Made by a program: the position numbers and the translations under genes. A stretch of 64,000 bases of DNA from Toxonevra muliebris (taxonomy: Eukaryota; Arthropoda; Insecta; Diptera; Pallopteridae). Of the stretch, positions 1 to 10,594 are shown one piece after another. How positions within the stretch are numbered: position 1 is the first letter of the stretch; the number at the start of each line of letters is the position of its first letter. The notes beneath the pieces were generated by a model. It did not search any database, was not told the origin of the DNA, and worked only from the letters and a program-made list of their open reading frames with translations. The stretch spans positions 65,838,852 through 65,902,851 of the forward strand of contig OY829329.1 in assembly GCA_963691655.1 (NCBI GenBank), written 5' to 3'.

Positions 1-527
1 GCTGCGTATACACACACACACAAATAACTTTCAATTGTTTCTTCTTCTTCTTTTTGTTGTTGTTACTATACATATTTTTGTTAATTTTGTACTAATTTTT
101 GCAAAATTTTGTTAGTATTTAGTAATTGTTATTTTTGTTTTGACAAAATTGTTGGCTCATATTTATTTATTTTATTCAAAATAATAGAAAATATTTAGTA
201 GTTAGAAGTTCATTTACTTTTATATAAAAACAGTTAATATAGTTTTGTATTGAAATGTGTGTCATATGCATACATGTAAATGCGTTAATTTATGAGGCTC
301 CATTTTTAGAATTAGAAAATTAGTATGAATTAGAATTTTATTGTACTTTTTGTTGTTATGTTTTTTAGTTCATTAGTTTGTATTGGCAGTGCTCTTGTAT
401 GTGAGTGCGATAAGAATTGTTGTTGTTGATAACTTTTTTTTCTCCCTCTCTCTTTGGTTCTTTAGCTTGAGTCATTTACAGAGAGTACATATGTGAGTAC
501 ATTAAAAATAGTTGTTGTAAATCAATG
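1..527. other. AT-rich non-coding DNA, no gene seen
   Basis: There is a short (CA)n run near 10-22 and several T-rich tracts. No coding signal, RNA fold or recognisable mobile-element end was found. Confidence 0.6.
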
Positions 528-680
528 ATGGTCACCTATACATTCATAATGTTGGACTAAACTCTTTTTATATGAAAGCGAATCATACCTACAGTATGTG
601 TAAAATTTCTCATGCTCTTGTTGGTCGCGTGCTGCTACTTTTGGCCCCCGCTCTTGTAGACTTTTTATCTAGTTTACATA
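528..680 (+). repeat. dispersed repeat, copy 1 (partner at 26,518)
   Basis: The stretch beginning GGTCACCTATACAT and continuing through CTTTTTATATG and AAATTTCTCATGCTC closely matches 26,518-26,640 in the same orientation. The match is diverged but spans more than 100 bp, so this is an old interspersed repeat. Neither copy shows clear terminal repeats or a target duplication. The 66-codon open frame overlapping it is not supported as a gene. Confidence 0.55.
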
Positions 681-979
681 TCTGTCTGTTTTGGCGCTCT
701 GAGAGACAAAAAAAATGCAAAGACATCAACACACACATGCAGGGGGTGATGTATATATATGTGTGTATATGAGAGAGTGCAAGGTCTCTCTCACTTCAAA
801 TCTGCAAATTTGACAGATGTTTACCAACTTCCATTATATGTATAGGTTTAATGTGTATGGAATTTCAGAATCATTTACATATATTACAACAACAAAAAAC
901 ACATGTAAAGAGAATTGCATAAACGAGTTTTTGTTAAGGCTCTCTTTTTTTTAAGACCATATTATAAAATTATCTCCGG

Positions 980-1072
980 TAATGCCTGGTTTTCACTATG
1001 TCAAATTCATATGGGGAAATTCTCCCTTTTTCTCTCTTTGATGGCAAATATGACAGTGAAAACCAAGCATTA
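980..1072. mobile_element. 93-bp MITE, ATGCCTGGTTTTCACT family, copy 1
   Basis: The ends are TAATGCCTGGTTTTCACT and, reading inward from the right, TAATGCTTGGTTTTCACT (17 of 18 identical), with only about 57 bp between them. TA stands at both edges, as expected for a Tc1/mariner-type target, though the superfamily is inferred. Related copies occur at 53,384-53,511 and, degraded, at 5,800-5,874. There is no coding capacity. Confidence 0.8.
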
Positions 1073-1239
1073 GTCATAACTTTACTTCGCTATCGGGTCT
1101 GTTGACAAAGTTTGACTAATGCGTAATTTCATCACAAAAAAAAAACACCTCAAGCCTACTAGTTAAAAAAAGTAGTAAAAAAAACATTAAAAAAAGCATT
1201 AAAAAAGTCATTCTTCAAAACTTCAGTACTGGACAGTAC

Positions 1240-1865
1240 ATATATGGCTCCAGAGATATACCGTACTACAAATAGTTCTTGAGAAATCTCGTCATGAATG
1301 TTCAGGTTGTATGGGAGGTGTCACGCCCACTTGACATTGAGAACTCACATACCAGTATAACCTCGGTATTGATAAATAAGACTTGCATACCAAATCTTAG
1401 TATCGTACTACAAATGCTTTCTGAGATATCTCATAATGAATATTGAGGTCGTGACGGAGGTGCTACACCCCTCTTTCTAATCTCACTCAAATTTTTTCCG
1501 TAGTATGATGGCATTGCCAAACAACGTCGTTGTACGAAATTTCAGTACTATATTTTGTATGGTTCCAGAGATATACTCCAATAAGGATATGATTTGTATG
1601 AGAGGTAACGCGCCAATTTTTTCAAGCCCACTCTAATTTTTCTCATAGAATGCCATGAATTAATATTACTTCCGTACCAAATCTTAGTACCGTACAGTAA
1701 CAGTTCAAACAGTTAAACAGAGGTGAAAATTCTGGTTTGTATGGGAGGTACCACGCCCACTTTTCTAATCCTCGTTGTGCATGTTAACGTGCACTTCAGG
1801 ACTCAAAACAAATACTTTGTGTAAGTTTCACCTCAATCGGATGGTTAGTTTTAAATTAAACTTTT
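1240..1865 (-). repeat. degenerate copy of Helitron-core modules, reverse orientation
   Basis: Three modules carry TGTATGGGAGGT followed by CACGCCCAC or a decayed form, alternating with phrases such as CAAATCTTAGTA and GAGATATCTC. Read on the minus strand, they follow the same order as the first part of the Helitron at 21,274-22,369: GAGTATATCTC, then a phrase close to GAAATTT-GTAC, then GGCAATGCCAT, then GTGAGATT, then GGGGTGT-GCACCT. I see no clean Helitron terminus here, so it is a fragment or a related element. Confidence 0.6.
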
Positions 1866-2049
1866 ACAAATTGATGCTGAAATACTGATACGTATACCAA
1901 ATCAAGGAAAATTGGGCTTCACTTAAAAATATTAACCAGATAAATTCTAAAAAAAAATAATTACAGGCAAAGCTGTTAAATATTGCAGTCTTATTAAGTT
2001 TGAAGTCAATTAACTTAAAAAAAAATGATCGCAATATTCCACTCTTTTT

Positions 2050-2720
2050 GTGAATGCAGAATTGAGACCGTGAAGTCACAAGTCATGTTGAAGTCAATGA
2101 CTTAACCTTTATTTCTGAAGTCATTTTTTTTTTTTTTTTGAATTCATGCATTACTTGTCTTTTATTTGCAGTCCTTATCTCTACAAATTATTAATTGACT
2201 TGAAATCATTTATTTTTAAGTAATTTAAAGTCAATTGAAGTCATTTAAAATCAATTTAAGTCATTTGAAGTCATTTAAAATCAATTTAAGTCATTTGAAG
2301 TTAATTGACTTCACTAAAATAAATTGAAGTCAATTGCCTTCATTGAAATAAATTGAAGAAGAACTTTTTTGTGTTCAATTAAATAATTGTACTAGTTACT
2401 TATGTATCCTGTCCATTTTTTATCATTCAATAATAGACTTTACTCAGTGGAGATGAAGTCTCAATTGACTGCAAAACCAATTTGAAGTCATGACTGCAAC
2501 TTTTAGTCATGTGAGTGATTGTGACTTCTTTGCCTTGAAGTCTCAAATTGATTGCTATAATCAATGAGTGGTGATTGACTTCAAAAAGATAGGAGACTTA
2601 ATTTTTGAAAGCCATAAGTCTTAAATGAAATTAAAAAGACTGTAATCAGAAAACGTAATTCATATGCAGTGACTTCAATGAATGCAGCTTGAAATGACTG
2701 TAAGCTTTTACAGCTCTGAT
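2050..2720. repeat. degenerate minisatellite, TTTGAAGTCA phrase
   Basis: GAAGTCA and its complement TGACTTC recur tens of times, joined by TTTAAAATCAATT or AATTGACTT linkers, with the clearest tandem part near 2,225-2,345. Units are roughly 10-22 bp and strongly diverged. The phrase appears on both strands, so parts can fold back. Open frames here are by-products. Confidence 0.7.
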
Positions 2721-3195
2721 TACAGGTTATCAGCTCAAATTTGTATTTGCAGATTTCTTATAACAGAATAAGCTTTACTTTTTAATCTCTTAATAACCTG
2801 AAACCGAATCTATGTATGTAATGTTTAAGTAAACCCCAATCAAGTACTGATTGTGGCTTAGTGAATTCACAGAAAGTGTTGAAAAAGCAATAACAAATAA
2901 ATGAGTTAAAAAGCACAACAGGCTACATGGAAATCTCTTAAAACTCAGTATAGTTGTGGGATAAAAACAGACAGAGAACAACCGGCAGATTACAAATGAA
3001 TAGAAAATCGAAACATCAAAATAAATAGCTAAAATTATAATCACATCGCCATGGTATATGCAAACATTAATTTCCAAAGAAATAGTATATAATTATGTGA
3101 AAAACAATTATGTTGAAATCTATGTATGTAAGCAGAAAAAATTGAGAAAAAAAATTTGGCATAGTCAGGCTAAAATTTGAATACTAACTACTTAC

Positions 3196-3343
3196 AACTG
3201 ACTTGAGACTGTGGGAATGAATGCACAGGTGTTGCTTGTGTTGTTGCTGTTACTGCTGCAGATGTGGGTAGACTTGATGTTAAACGCGGCGCGGCGGCTT
3301 TCGTTGAAGTGGAAAACAAGTTAATGAAAGAGTTAAAAAGCCG
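3196..3343 (-). CDS. candidate internal coding exon, unidentified protein (weak)
   Basis: On the minus strand an open frame ends at a strong donor: exon ...CTCAAGTCAGTT followed by GTAAGTAG. The nearest plausible acceptor is TTTTTTAAATCAG, giving a 148-nt exon that opens in phase 0 and ends in phase 1. The last 35 residues are rich in Ala, Thr, Ser, Pro and Gln (for example TSAAVTATTQATPVHSFPQS). This is the composition of disordered regions in fly nuclear or cytoskeletal proteins, and it is markedly GC-richer than its surroundings. The first 13 residues look less protein-like, so the true acceptor may lie further inside. Its start phase is compatible with the exon candidate at 20,718-20,792, which lies upstream on the same strand. 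I do not recognise the protein. A chance open frame in a CA/GC-richer patch remains possible. Confidence 0.3.
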
Positions 3344-3949
3344 CTGATTTAAAAAACTTAAACAGCACAGCTGTGGCAACTCATAAACGGTGATAGAAAA
3401 TTAGCTACAGATAAAAAAAAAAAAAACTTTGCAAATTTTTTTTTTATTTTTATTTTTAAACTCTGTTTGCATTACAAAAAATCAGCTGCAAAATTCTTAG
3501 TCACTTGTACTCGTATTTTTTAAATTTTCTTCTTTTTTTTTTTTTAGCAATTACTTGTTTGTGTAAGCCATTTAAAAGTTTATCTTTCTGCTCTAGATAA
3601 AATCGAAAAGCAAAACTCATTAAACCAGTAAGCATCACATCATTTAAATGTATATGTGTTGTATATGTCTTGTGTATCTAATTGTTTAAACATACATTTC
3701 AACACTTGGTTTCATTTACAACAGATTTTGTTTAATTGAAATTTGCTTTGTGATGTATGTAGTTTAGTTATATTCTTGGAAAATTAAAAAAGGTGACATA
3801 GTTAAAATCAGAAATACACGATCATTGTCACGTTAATTAACTTTTGTTTGCAAAACTAAAATACTGAAATAAAAATCTTTGAACATCTGCTTTATGGGTG
3901 CTTTGCGATGACTAAGTTGGGACTGTTCAAATAATTTTCTATACAACTA

Positions 3950-4026
3950 ATTTAAATAATATTTTTTCTTTTATTTCCAGGTAAGCTTTAAAGATGATTG
4001 CAAACTTTTTAGAATTGAGTGAGTAA
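3950..4026 (+). promoter_or_regulatory. candidate recursive splice site / RS-exon 1
   Basis: A pyrimidine-rich tract (TTTTTTCTTTTATTTCCAG, ending at 3,980) is followed directly by GTAAGC at 3,981. A second donor, GTGAGTAA, starts at 4,019 and would define a 38-nt exon. A juxtaposed 3' and 5' splice site with a nearby downstream donor is the known layout of ratchet points in long fly introns, where an intron is removed in steps and the zero-length exon is re-spliced. The alternative is an ordinary 38-nt microexon, since the first frame is open. The splicing role is inferred; the motifs are visible. Confidence 0.45.
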
Positions 4027-4077
4027 ATCATTTTTTCAAATATTTATTATTAATACTTTAAGAAATTCACAACTTTG

Positions 4078-4235
4078 ACGCACCCCACCTTCGGCGCCAA
4101 CGAAATTTTTTTTTGTACATTTTACTCATTTTTTTTATAAAATGTAAGTCTAAGTTGATTTCAATTGAAATTCTATAGAAAACCACTTATTTTTCAACCC
4201 CCATGTTGGGCGCCAAACATTTAAAAAAAAATTTT
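4078..4235 (+). repeat. two GGCGCCAA modules about 130 bp apart
   Basis: CCACCTTCGGCGCCAACGAAATTTT near 4,086 and CCCATGTTGGGCGCCAAACATTT near 4,200 are diverged copies, each followed by a long A/T run. This is a short decayed tandem duplication with no further context. Confidence 0.4.
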
Positions 4236-5384
4236 TTTTTAGCTTAATTGATTATAAAATATAGTTTCAAGGCAATTTCAATAATAATTTTATTAAAAAA
4301 AAAGTCTCTACACCTTAGTGTCTCGTTGATTTTAAAAATATTAAACTTAATACTAGCTTCATTAATTAGAAAACTACAGCACAGAAGCTTCAAGGTACTA
4401 TCAATTTGACACTCTATGAAAGCAAAATACGAAACTAATGCCAACGGGCAAATGTTTTTGAAGAAAAATTTAAAGAAAATTAAAATGAAAGACAAAGCTG
4501 TAAGCTGTGATTTTTTGTCTTCGTTTAAAGTAGCAATAATGAACGAACAATATCATAAATCATGATATTAAATAACAATTTGAAATGTGTGTAAGTGTCT
4601 AACTAATAACTTCAATTTCACGCACACATGCACACACGCACATACACACACACATATTTATGTTCAAAACGTAAGACAATGGACAATGGGTGCACATTAT
4701 TATATTTAATTGTTAGTATCATAAGTATAGAAAAAATTTCCTTCAATTAGCAGCAAAATACCATATAGAAACGTTAAACTAAAGTGGCAACAACAAAAAT
4801 CATAACGAACACCAATAGCAACCACTACGAAAATGTTCGAAAATTGCAAAATTGTTTTTACTAAACATTTTATGCCCTTAGGGATGGAATGGATAGATGT
4901 ACGAGAGAATACATGAAATTTTTTCTCTCTTCAACTAGCTACCCCTCTTTTTCTTACTCTTCCTCTCTCTCTCTCTCTCCTTTATAGTAGGTAGTTAGCA
5001 ATAGTTAGTTTCATATTTTCAAATGTGGTAAATGCAATAATTGCCATTTGCTGCTCTACTCTTCCATATGAAATTATAATTAACATGGACTGTATGTACA
5101 CAAACATAATGCCAATGAAGCAGAAAAATACACACTTTTTTCTAATTTTTTTTTATATTTTTTTTTTGTTATTATAATTGAGAGTTGTGGAGTTGAGTAA
5201 GTAATAATGTTTTGGTATGGTATAGACAAACAAAAAAAAAAAAAACCCGAGAGAGAGTGCTAGTTAATAATGGGGTATTTGTGGCCAGGGAGTAAATTAC
5301 AAAAAATAATTGAAAATGTTCAAACTCATTTATTTCATTTGTTTGAATTGTTCAATGAAATAGAAATCGAACTTTTGTATTTTT
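4236..5384. other. AT-rich non-coding DNA, no gene seen
   Basis: There are microsatellites: a CACACA-type run near 4,620-4,655 and a (CT)n run near 4,960-4,980. I saw no coding exon, RNA or element terminus. Confidence 0.55.
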
Positions 5385-5770
5385 TCCATACAAAAAAAAT
5401 TGCAACTCTGGTATGAAAGTTGAATGGAAATATGAGAAATACAAATTCAATCATTCGGAAATTGCTCTAATTTAATTTCAATAGCTCTCGCTCTCCCTCC
5501 CGGTTTTGCGCTCTTTTTTTCCACATAACAAAAGTTGCATCTCTGGTATGAGAAATACAGTTTCACTCATTCACAAATCGCTCTAATTTAATTCGAATTG
5601 CTCTCTCTCTCTCTCTCGCTCTCAGTTTTTCGCTCTTTTTTTCCACACAAAAAAAAATTGCATCTCTGGTTTGAAAGCGGAATAAGAAATACAGTTTCAC
5701 TCATTCACAAATCGCTCTAATTTAATTCAGATCGCTCTCTCTCTCGCTCTCAGTTTTTAGCTCTGCTTCA
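5385..5770 (+). repeat. three tandem copies of a ~130-bp unit
   Basis: Units start with TTGCATCTCTGGT-like sequence near 5,400, 5,535 and 5,658, so steps are about 135 and 124 bp. They then share AATACAGTTTCACTCATTC and CGCTCTAATTTAATTC, then a (CT)n block, then CAGTTTTTCGCTC and a T-run with CCACAC. The variable (CT)n block explains the length differences. Confidence 0.8.
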
Positions 5771-5799
5771 GTCTTCGGTTGCTTGAAATTTCAAAACTT

Positions 5800-5874
5800 G
5801 ATGCCTAGTTTTCACTCTGTCATATTCCATGTCAACGAGACAGAAAGAGAGAAATACTGAAAAACAGATATTAG
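5800..5874. mobile_element. degraded ATGCCTGGTTTTCACT-family MITE, copy 3
   Basis: The left end ATGCCTAGTTTTCACTCTGT matches the two better copies at 980 and 53,384 with few changes. The right end (ACTGAAAAACAGATATTA, to 5,874) is a decayed version of the inverted terminus. The interior contains GACAGAAAGAGAG as expected from the other copies. Confidence 0.5.
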
Positions 5875-5964
5875 AGGCTAACCTCAGCTGCGATTAACTT
5901 GATTACCCTATAATTCAAGTTTTTCATCATACATACAAAACAAAAACAAATAACCAACAAAAAG

Positions 5965-6100
5965 AGTACTAAAATTTTAATACAATTTCAATACAAAGAA
6001 GTACCGAAAAAGTATCAAAAAAGTACCAAAAAAGTACCAAAAAAGTACCAAAATAGTACCAAAAAAGTATCAAAAAAGTACCAAAAAAAAGTACCAACAA
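5965..6100 (+). repeat. AAAAAGTACC short tandem repeat
   Basis: About ten units of AAAAAAGTACC or AAAAAAGTATC (11-12 bp) stand in tandem, clearest at 6,005-6,095. Confidence 0.85.
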
Positions 6101-7084
6101 TTGTGCAGTTGCAACTTCAGCTGCACTCAATTACCCATCTTTATGCTATTGAAATTCAATTAGCTTTGGATTTTCTTTAGGTTTATTACCAAGTAATAAA
6201 AAAGAAATCACAACCAAGTGCTAGTAAATTAGTAGAAAAAACTTGAAAGATATGTAGTTAAACTTAGTTCAAAAAATCAATTTTTTAATAGCAAAGCATA
6301 GCATTTGACCTTATTTATAATAAAGCAGATAACCACCAATAAAAAAAAATAAAAATAAAAATAAAAATATAAGAGAACTAATTTTTATATTGTTCAATAT
6401 CATCTACCACCGAAATAGAAAAACATACAAAAGATAGTTAAGTTATTTAGTAGTAACACCTGCTCCACCTTTTCTTAATTTTCCTTGAAATTTGATTTGG
6501 TTTTCTTATTTACATTTGTTCTCTGGGGATTGTGATTTTTGTGTTTTTGTGTTTTTGTGCAAACAAAGCAAACTTTCTTCCATGCTTCTTTCACATTAAC
6601 CTCTAAAGATTTCAATATTTTTTACTAAGAAGAAAAAAAAAGCTATTAAAAATATATAAATTGCTTTGAGTGTTGGATAGTTCGTTTCGTGTGTATGTAT
6701 GTGTGTATGTGTGTTGGCACTACATATATACATTAATCTTCTATACATCTAATAAAGATTTTTTTTTCAGGAATTTTTTTTCTTTGTATCAGTTTTTCCT
6801 CAACTTTATTTTCATCTCTGACTTCAACACAATAGCAATCTAATATTAATTTTATTTAGCCATAATACATTTACTATTCATACATATGTTAAAAAAGAAA
6901 ACAACAAATGATTGTTTGGCATATGAATGCCAATTTTAAGTAGTTTGAATATTTACTTTAGTTTAGTTTACTATTCTCTCAAAGCAACATCATCTTCATT
7001 AACATATTCAACCAGATTAGCTCTCAGTATTACCCAGTGGCGAAATGTGTGGGCTCAAAACATCTAGCTTAGCGTCAGAGACTG
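6101..7084. other. AT-rich non-coding DNA, no gene seen
   Basis: It holds an (AAAAAT)n patch near 6,340-6,370, a TGTGTTTT patch near 6,540 and a GTAT/GTGT run near 6,690-6,715. No coding exon was recognised. Confidence 0.55.
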
Positions 7085-9455
7085 GGGAAATTTTAAATGA
7101 AAGAAAAAGTTTCTAATAAGAGAAAAAGTTTTGAATTGTACTAAAAATTAAAAAAAAAACAAGAACTTTTTCAAACGGAGCAAAATTGGGGAAAGAAGTT
7201 TCGAATAAACAAGAAGTTCTGAATGAAACTAAAAGCTCCGAATGATATACTAAAAACTTTCTTAAGGGCAAAAGGATTTGAAATGGGTCAAAAAATTCTG
7301 AAAAATAGATTTAAAAAAACTGGACGATTCAAAAGATTCTGAAAAGCTTATGAAAGTTCGAAATGGGACAAAATGTTTTGCAAAGGACAAAAAGTTTCGA
7401 ATAAAAGAAAAAGTTTTGAATTGAACCAAAAATTTCAAAAGAGAAAAACTTTTTCAAATGGAGTAAAAATGGATAAAGAAGTCTCGAATGAATAAAAAGT
7501 TCCGAATGAAACTAAAAGTTCCGAATGGTATAAAAAAATCCTAATTAAATAAGAACTTTCTTTTGAGGCAAAAGATTTGAAAGGGGTCAAAAATTCTGAA
7601 AAATATGTTTAAAAAAACCGGACGATTCAAAAGATTCTGAAATACTTCTGAAAGTTCGAAGTCGGACAAAATTTTTTGAATGGGACAGAAAGTTTCAATT
7701 GGACAAAAAGTTCCGCATAGGGATGAACAATTCCAAATGGGATAAAAAATTTCAAAAGTTACAAAAAGTTTTGAATAAGATAAAGAATGTACAATGTGTT
7801 TTAAAAGGTTTACCTGAATTTCAAAAAATACCAAGAAGATTTCGAATAGAGGAGACAAAATTCCGAATGGAACAAAAAGTTCCGCATGGGGTAAAAAATA
7901 CAATATGACTGGGGGAAAAAAGTATCAAAAAAACCAACAACTAGGGACAAAAAGTACTATAATATGGGACATAAAATGGGAGAAACAGATCTAAATGGAG
8001 CAAGACAATTCAATTGAGTCAATAGACTCTGAATGGAACAAACGTTTTGGAATGGACAAGAAATTTCGACTGGAACCAAAAGTTCCGAATTATATAAAAA
8101 ATTCAAAATAGAAATTTTCGTCGTGTGACAAAAAGTTTTGAATTGACTTAAAAGGTTTTGGATGGAATAAAAAGTTTTGAATGGAAAAAAAAATTCCGGT
8201 TGGACAAAAAGTTTCTATTGGACAAAAAGTCCCTATTGGACAAAAAGTCCCTGTTGGACAAAAACTGCCAAATGGGAGAAAAAATCTCGAATGAGCAAAA
8301 AATTTTAAATGGGACAAAAAGTTCTGAAAAGGACAAAAAATTCTAAAGAGGACAACAAAAAATTTTGAATAGGACTAAATGTTCCGAAATGGACAAAAAA
8401 TATTACATGGGACACAAAGTTTCGAAATTGAGAGACAGATCTAAATAGAACAATAAAATCCAATTGAGGCAATAGTCTCTGAATGGAACAAAAAGTTTCG
8501 AATGAACAAGAAATTCCGACTGGAACTAAAAGTTGCGGAAAAATACCAAATGGAAATTTTAATCATGTGACAAAAAGTTTCGAATTGAGTTAATAGGTTT
8601 TAGATGGAATAAAAAGTTTTGAATGGGACTAAAAATTCCGGTTGGACAAAAAGTGCCAAATGGGAGAAAAATTTTTGAATCAGCGAAAAATTTCAAATGT
8701 GACAAAAAGTTCCGAAAAGGACAAAAAATTCTGAAGAGGACAAAAATATTCTGAATAGGGCAAAGTTTTTCGAATGGGACAAAGAGTCCTATATGGCACA
8801 CAAAGTTATAAATAAGGGAACAGATCTAAATAGAACAAGTTAATGCAGTTGAGAAAATAGGCTCTGAATGAAACAAAAAGTTTGGAATGGACAAGAAAGT
8901 CCAACTGGAACTAAAAGTTCCGAATAATCTAAAAAATATCTATTGGAAATTTCCCTCATGTGACAAAAAGTTTCGAATTGAGTTGAAAAGTCTTTGGATG
9001 GGCTAAAAGTTTTGATTGGGAAAAAAATTTTCTTGATGTGGCAAAAAGTTTCGAATTGAGTCAAAAGGTTTTGAATGGAACAAAAAGCTTTGAATGGGAC
9101 AAAAAATTACGATTGGACAAAAATTTCCTATTGGGTAAAAAGTGCCAAGTGGGAGAAAAAATTTCAAATAGAACAAAAAGCTCTGAAAAGGACAAAAAAT
9201 TATGAAAAGGACAACAAATTTCTGAATTGGACAAAAGGTTCCGAATGAAACAAAAAGTACTGTATGGGGCACAAAACTTCGAATGTGAATAGATCTAAAT
9301 GAAACAAAAAATTCCAAATGAGACTTTGTGTTTCATTCTGAATGGAACAAAAAGTTTCAAATGGACAAAGAGTGCCAAATGGGAGAAAAACTTTCGAATG
9401 GGCAAAAAATTTTGAATAAACCAAAAAATTTTGAATAAAGCGTTTTCTTCTCACC
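7085..9455. repeat. degenerate 19-bp satellite, array 1 (GAATGGGACAAAAAGTTCC)
   Basis: More than 100 diverged units approximate GAATGGGACAAAAAGTTCC. Variant units recur in the same order, forming a higher-order repeat. The AGATCTAAAT variant falls near 7,988, 8,428, 8,823 and 9,291 (steps of about 440, 395 and 470 bp), and each is followed by the same GGAACAAAAAGTTTCGAATG and GACTGGAACTAAAAGTT variants. Because 19 is not a multiple of 3 the units run through all frames, giving spurious minus-strand frames of the type FCPIGTFCPIETFCPI. The same family returns at 12,730-14,510. Confidence 0.9.
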
Positions 9456-10586
9456 GGTCTCTAATTTTTTTTCACTGGGTATATGCTTTTTGTGTGCTTT
9501 TGTATGTTTGATGTTTTCTTGTGGATTTACTCAATTATAAATTCAGTACACTTGACCTCATACTATCTGCGTGTAATTACGTTTTATTGCATCTGTTTTT
9601 GTTGTTATTTTCTGTCTCACTCTCTCTCTATCTCTCTTGTTCTTTCTGTCTCTTTTTGCTGCCATTATCTATGTATATATTCCCTGGAACGTGTATACGT
9701 CATATTCATATTCATGTATGTATGTTTGCCTATTTGTTAGTTTTGTTGCACTACTTCAGTTTCATGCCATAGCAAGAAGTTGCATTTATGAGTAATTGGA
9801 TCAATTATTGAGCGTGCGAGCGAGTCTTCTGCTCGTTAAGTAGCTCAGAAAATAGCTACTTATACATGCATATGCAACGAACTAACCCCAGCTAACAGTC
9901 CTCCTGTAAAAATGTTTATTCTGGCAATATATTTCCATCATAGTTATTTCCATATCATTCGGTAATACACAATTGTGCCATTGCGTTCATTAGGGTGCAG
10001 TGAAAAATAAATGTGAAAATTTCTTTTTTATAGAAATTCTAGATCTTTATCATTTAAACAGTACAAAAAAAAATTATTAATATTACGCTTCCATAACACA
10101 GTCCAACAGCATTTTAGCAACAGAATAGCCACCCTATAAGCCTGAAAGGGTATAGACCATTTTTGTAAAACAAACTTATAGTCCAGCACGTCTCAGTTTT
10201 TTTTTTGTTTTTTACAGTGGGTCAAAGTTTTCTTATTTTGGTCGGAAAGAGCTGAATACTAAGTGCAAAAAGTATTATAAATTAAAGTCTGAGAAAAATC
10301 TTATTGGCAAAGTTGTACAGTAGAATTTTACCAGGGTCATTTCTGTAGAACATTTTAACCCTTTAGTTCCTCTCTTAATGGGACAATTGAACCCCGTTTT
10401 TGATGAAAACCTGAAAAGTCCTTTCAAAAGAGACATTTAAGGATTAAAATATTCCACAAAAATATTTGTCAGAAAATTTCACTAGGGGTCACCAAAGACA
10501 TTAAAGTCATATATGTAAAATAAAAGTCTCTTTTCATTTTTTTATATGAAGTTTTTCGTTCTTTTAAATTGAGACTTTTTTGTATG
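9456..10586. other. AT-rich non-coding DNA, no gene seen
   Basis: Short open frames here (85 and 83 codons, T-rich strand) have Phe/Leu/Cys-rich low-complexity translations, and I do not take them as genes. The stretch runs up to the target duplication of the hAT-type element at 10,595. Confidence 0.5.
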
Positions 10587-10594
10587 GGCAGAAC

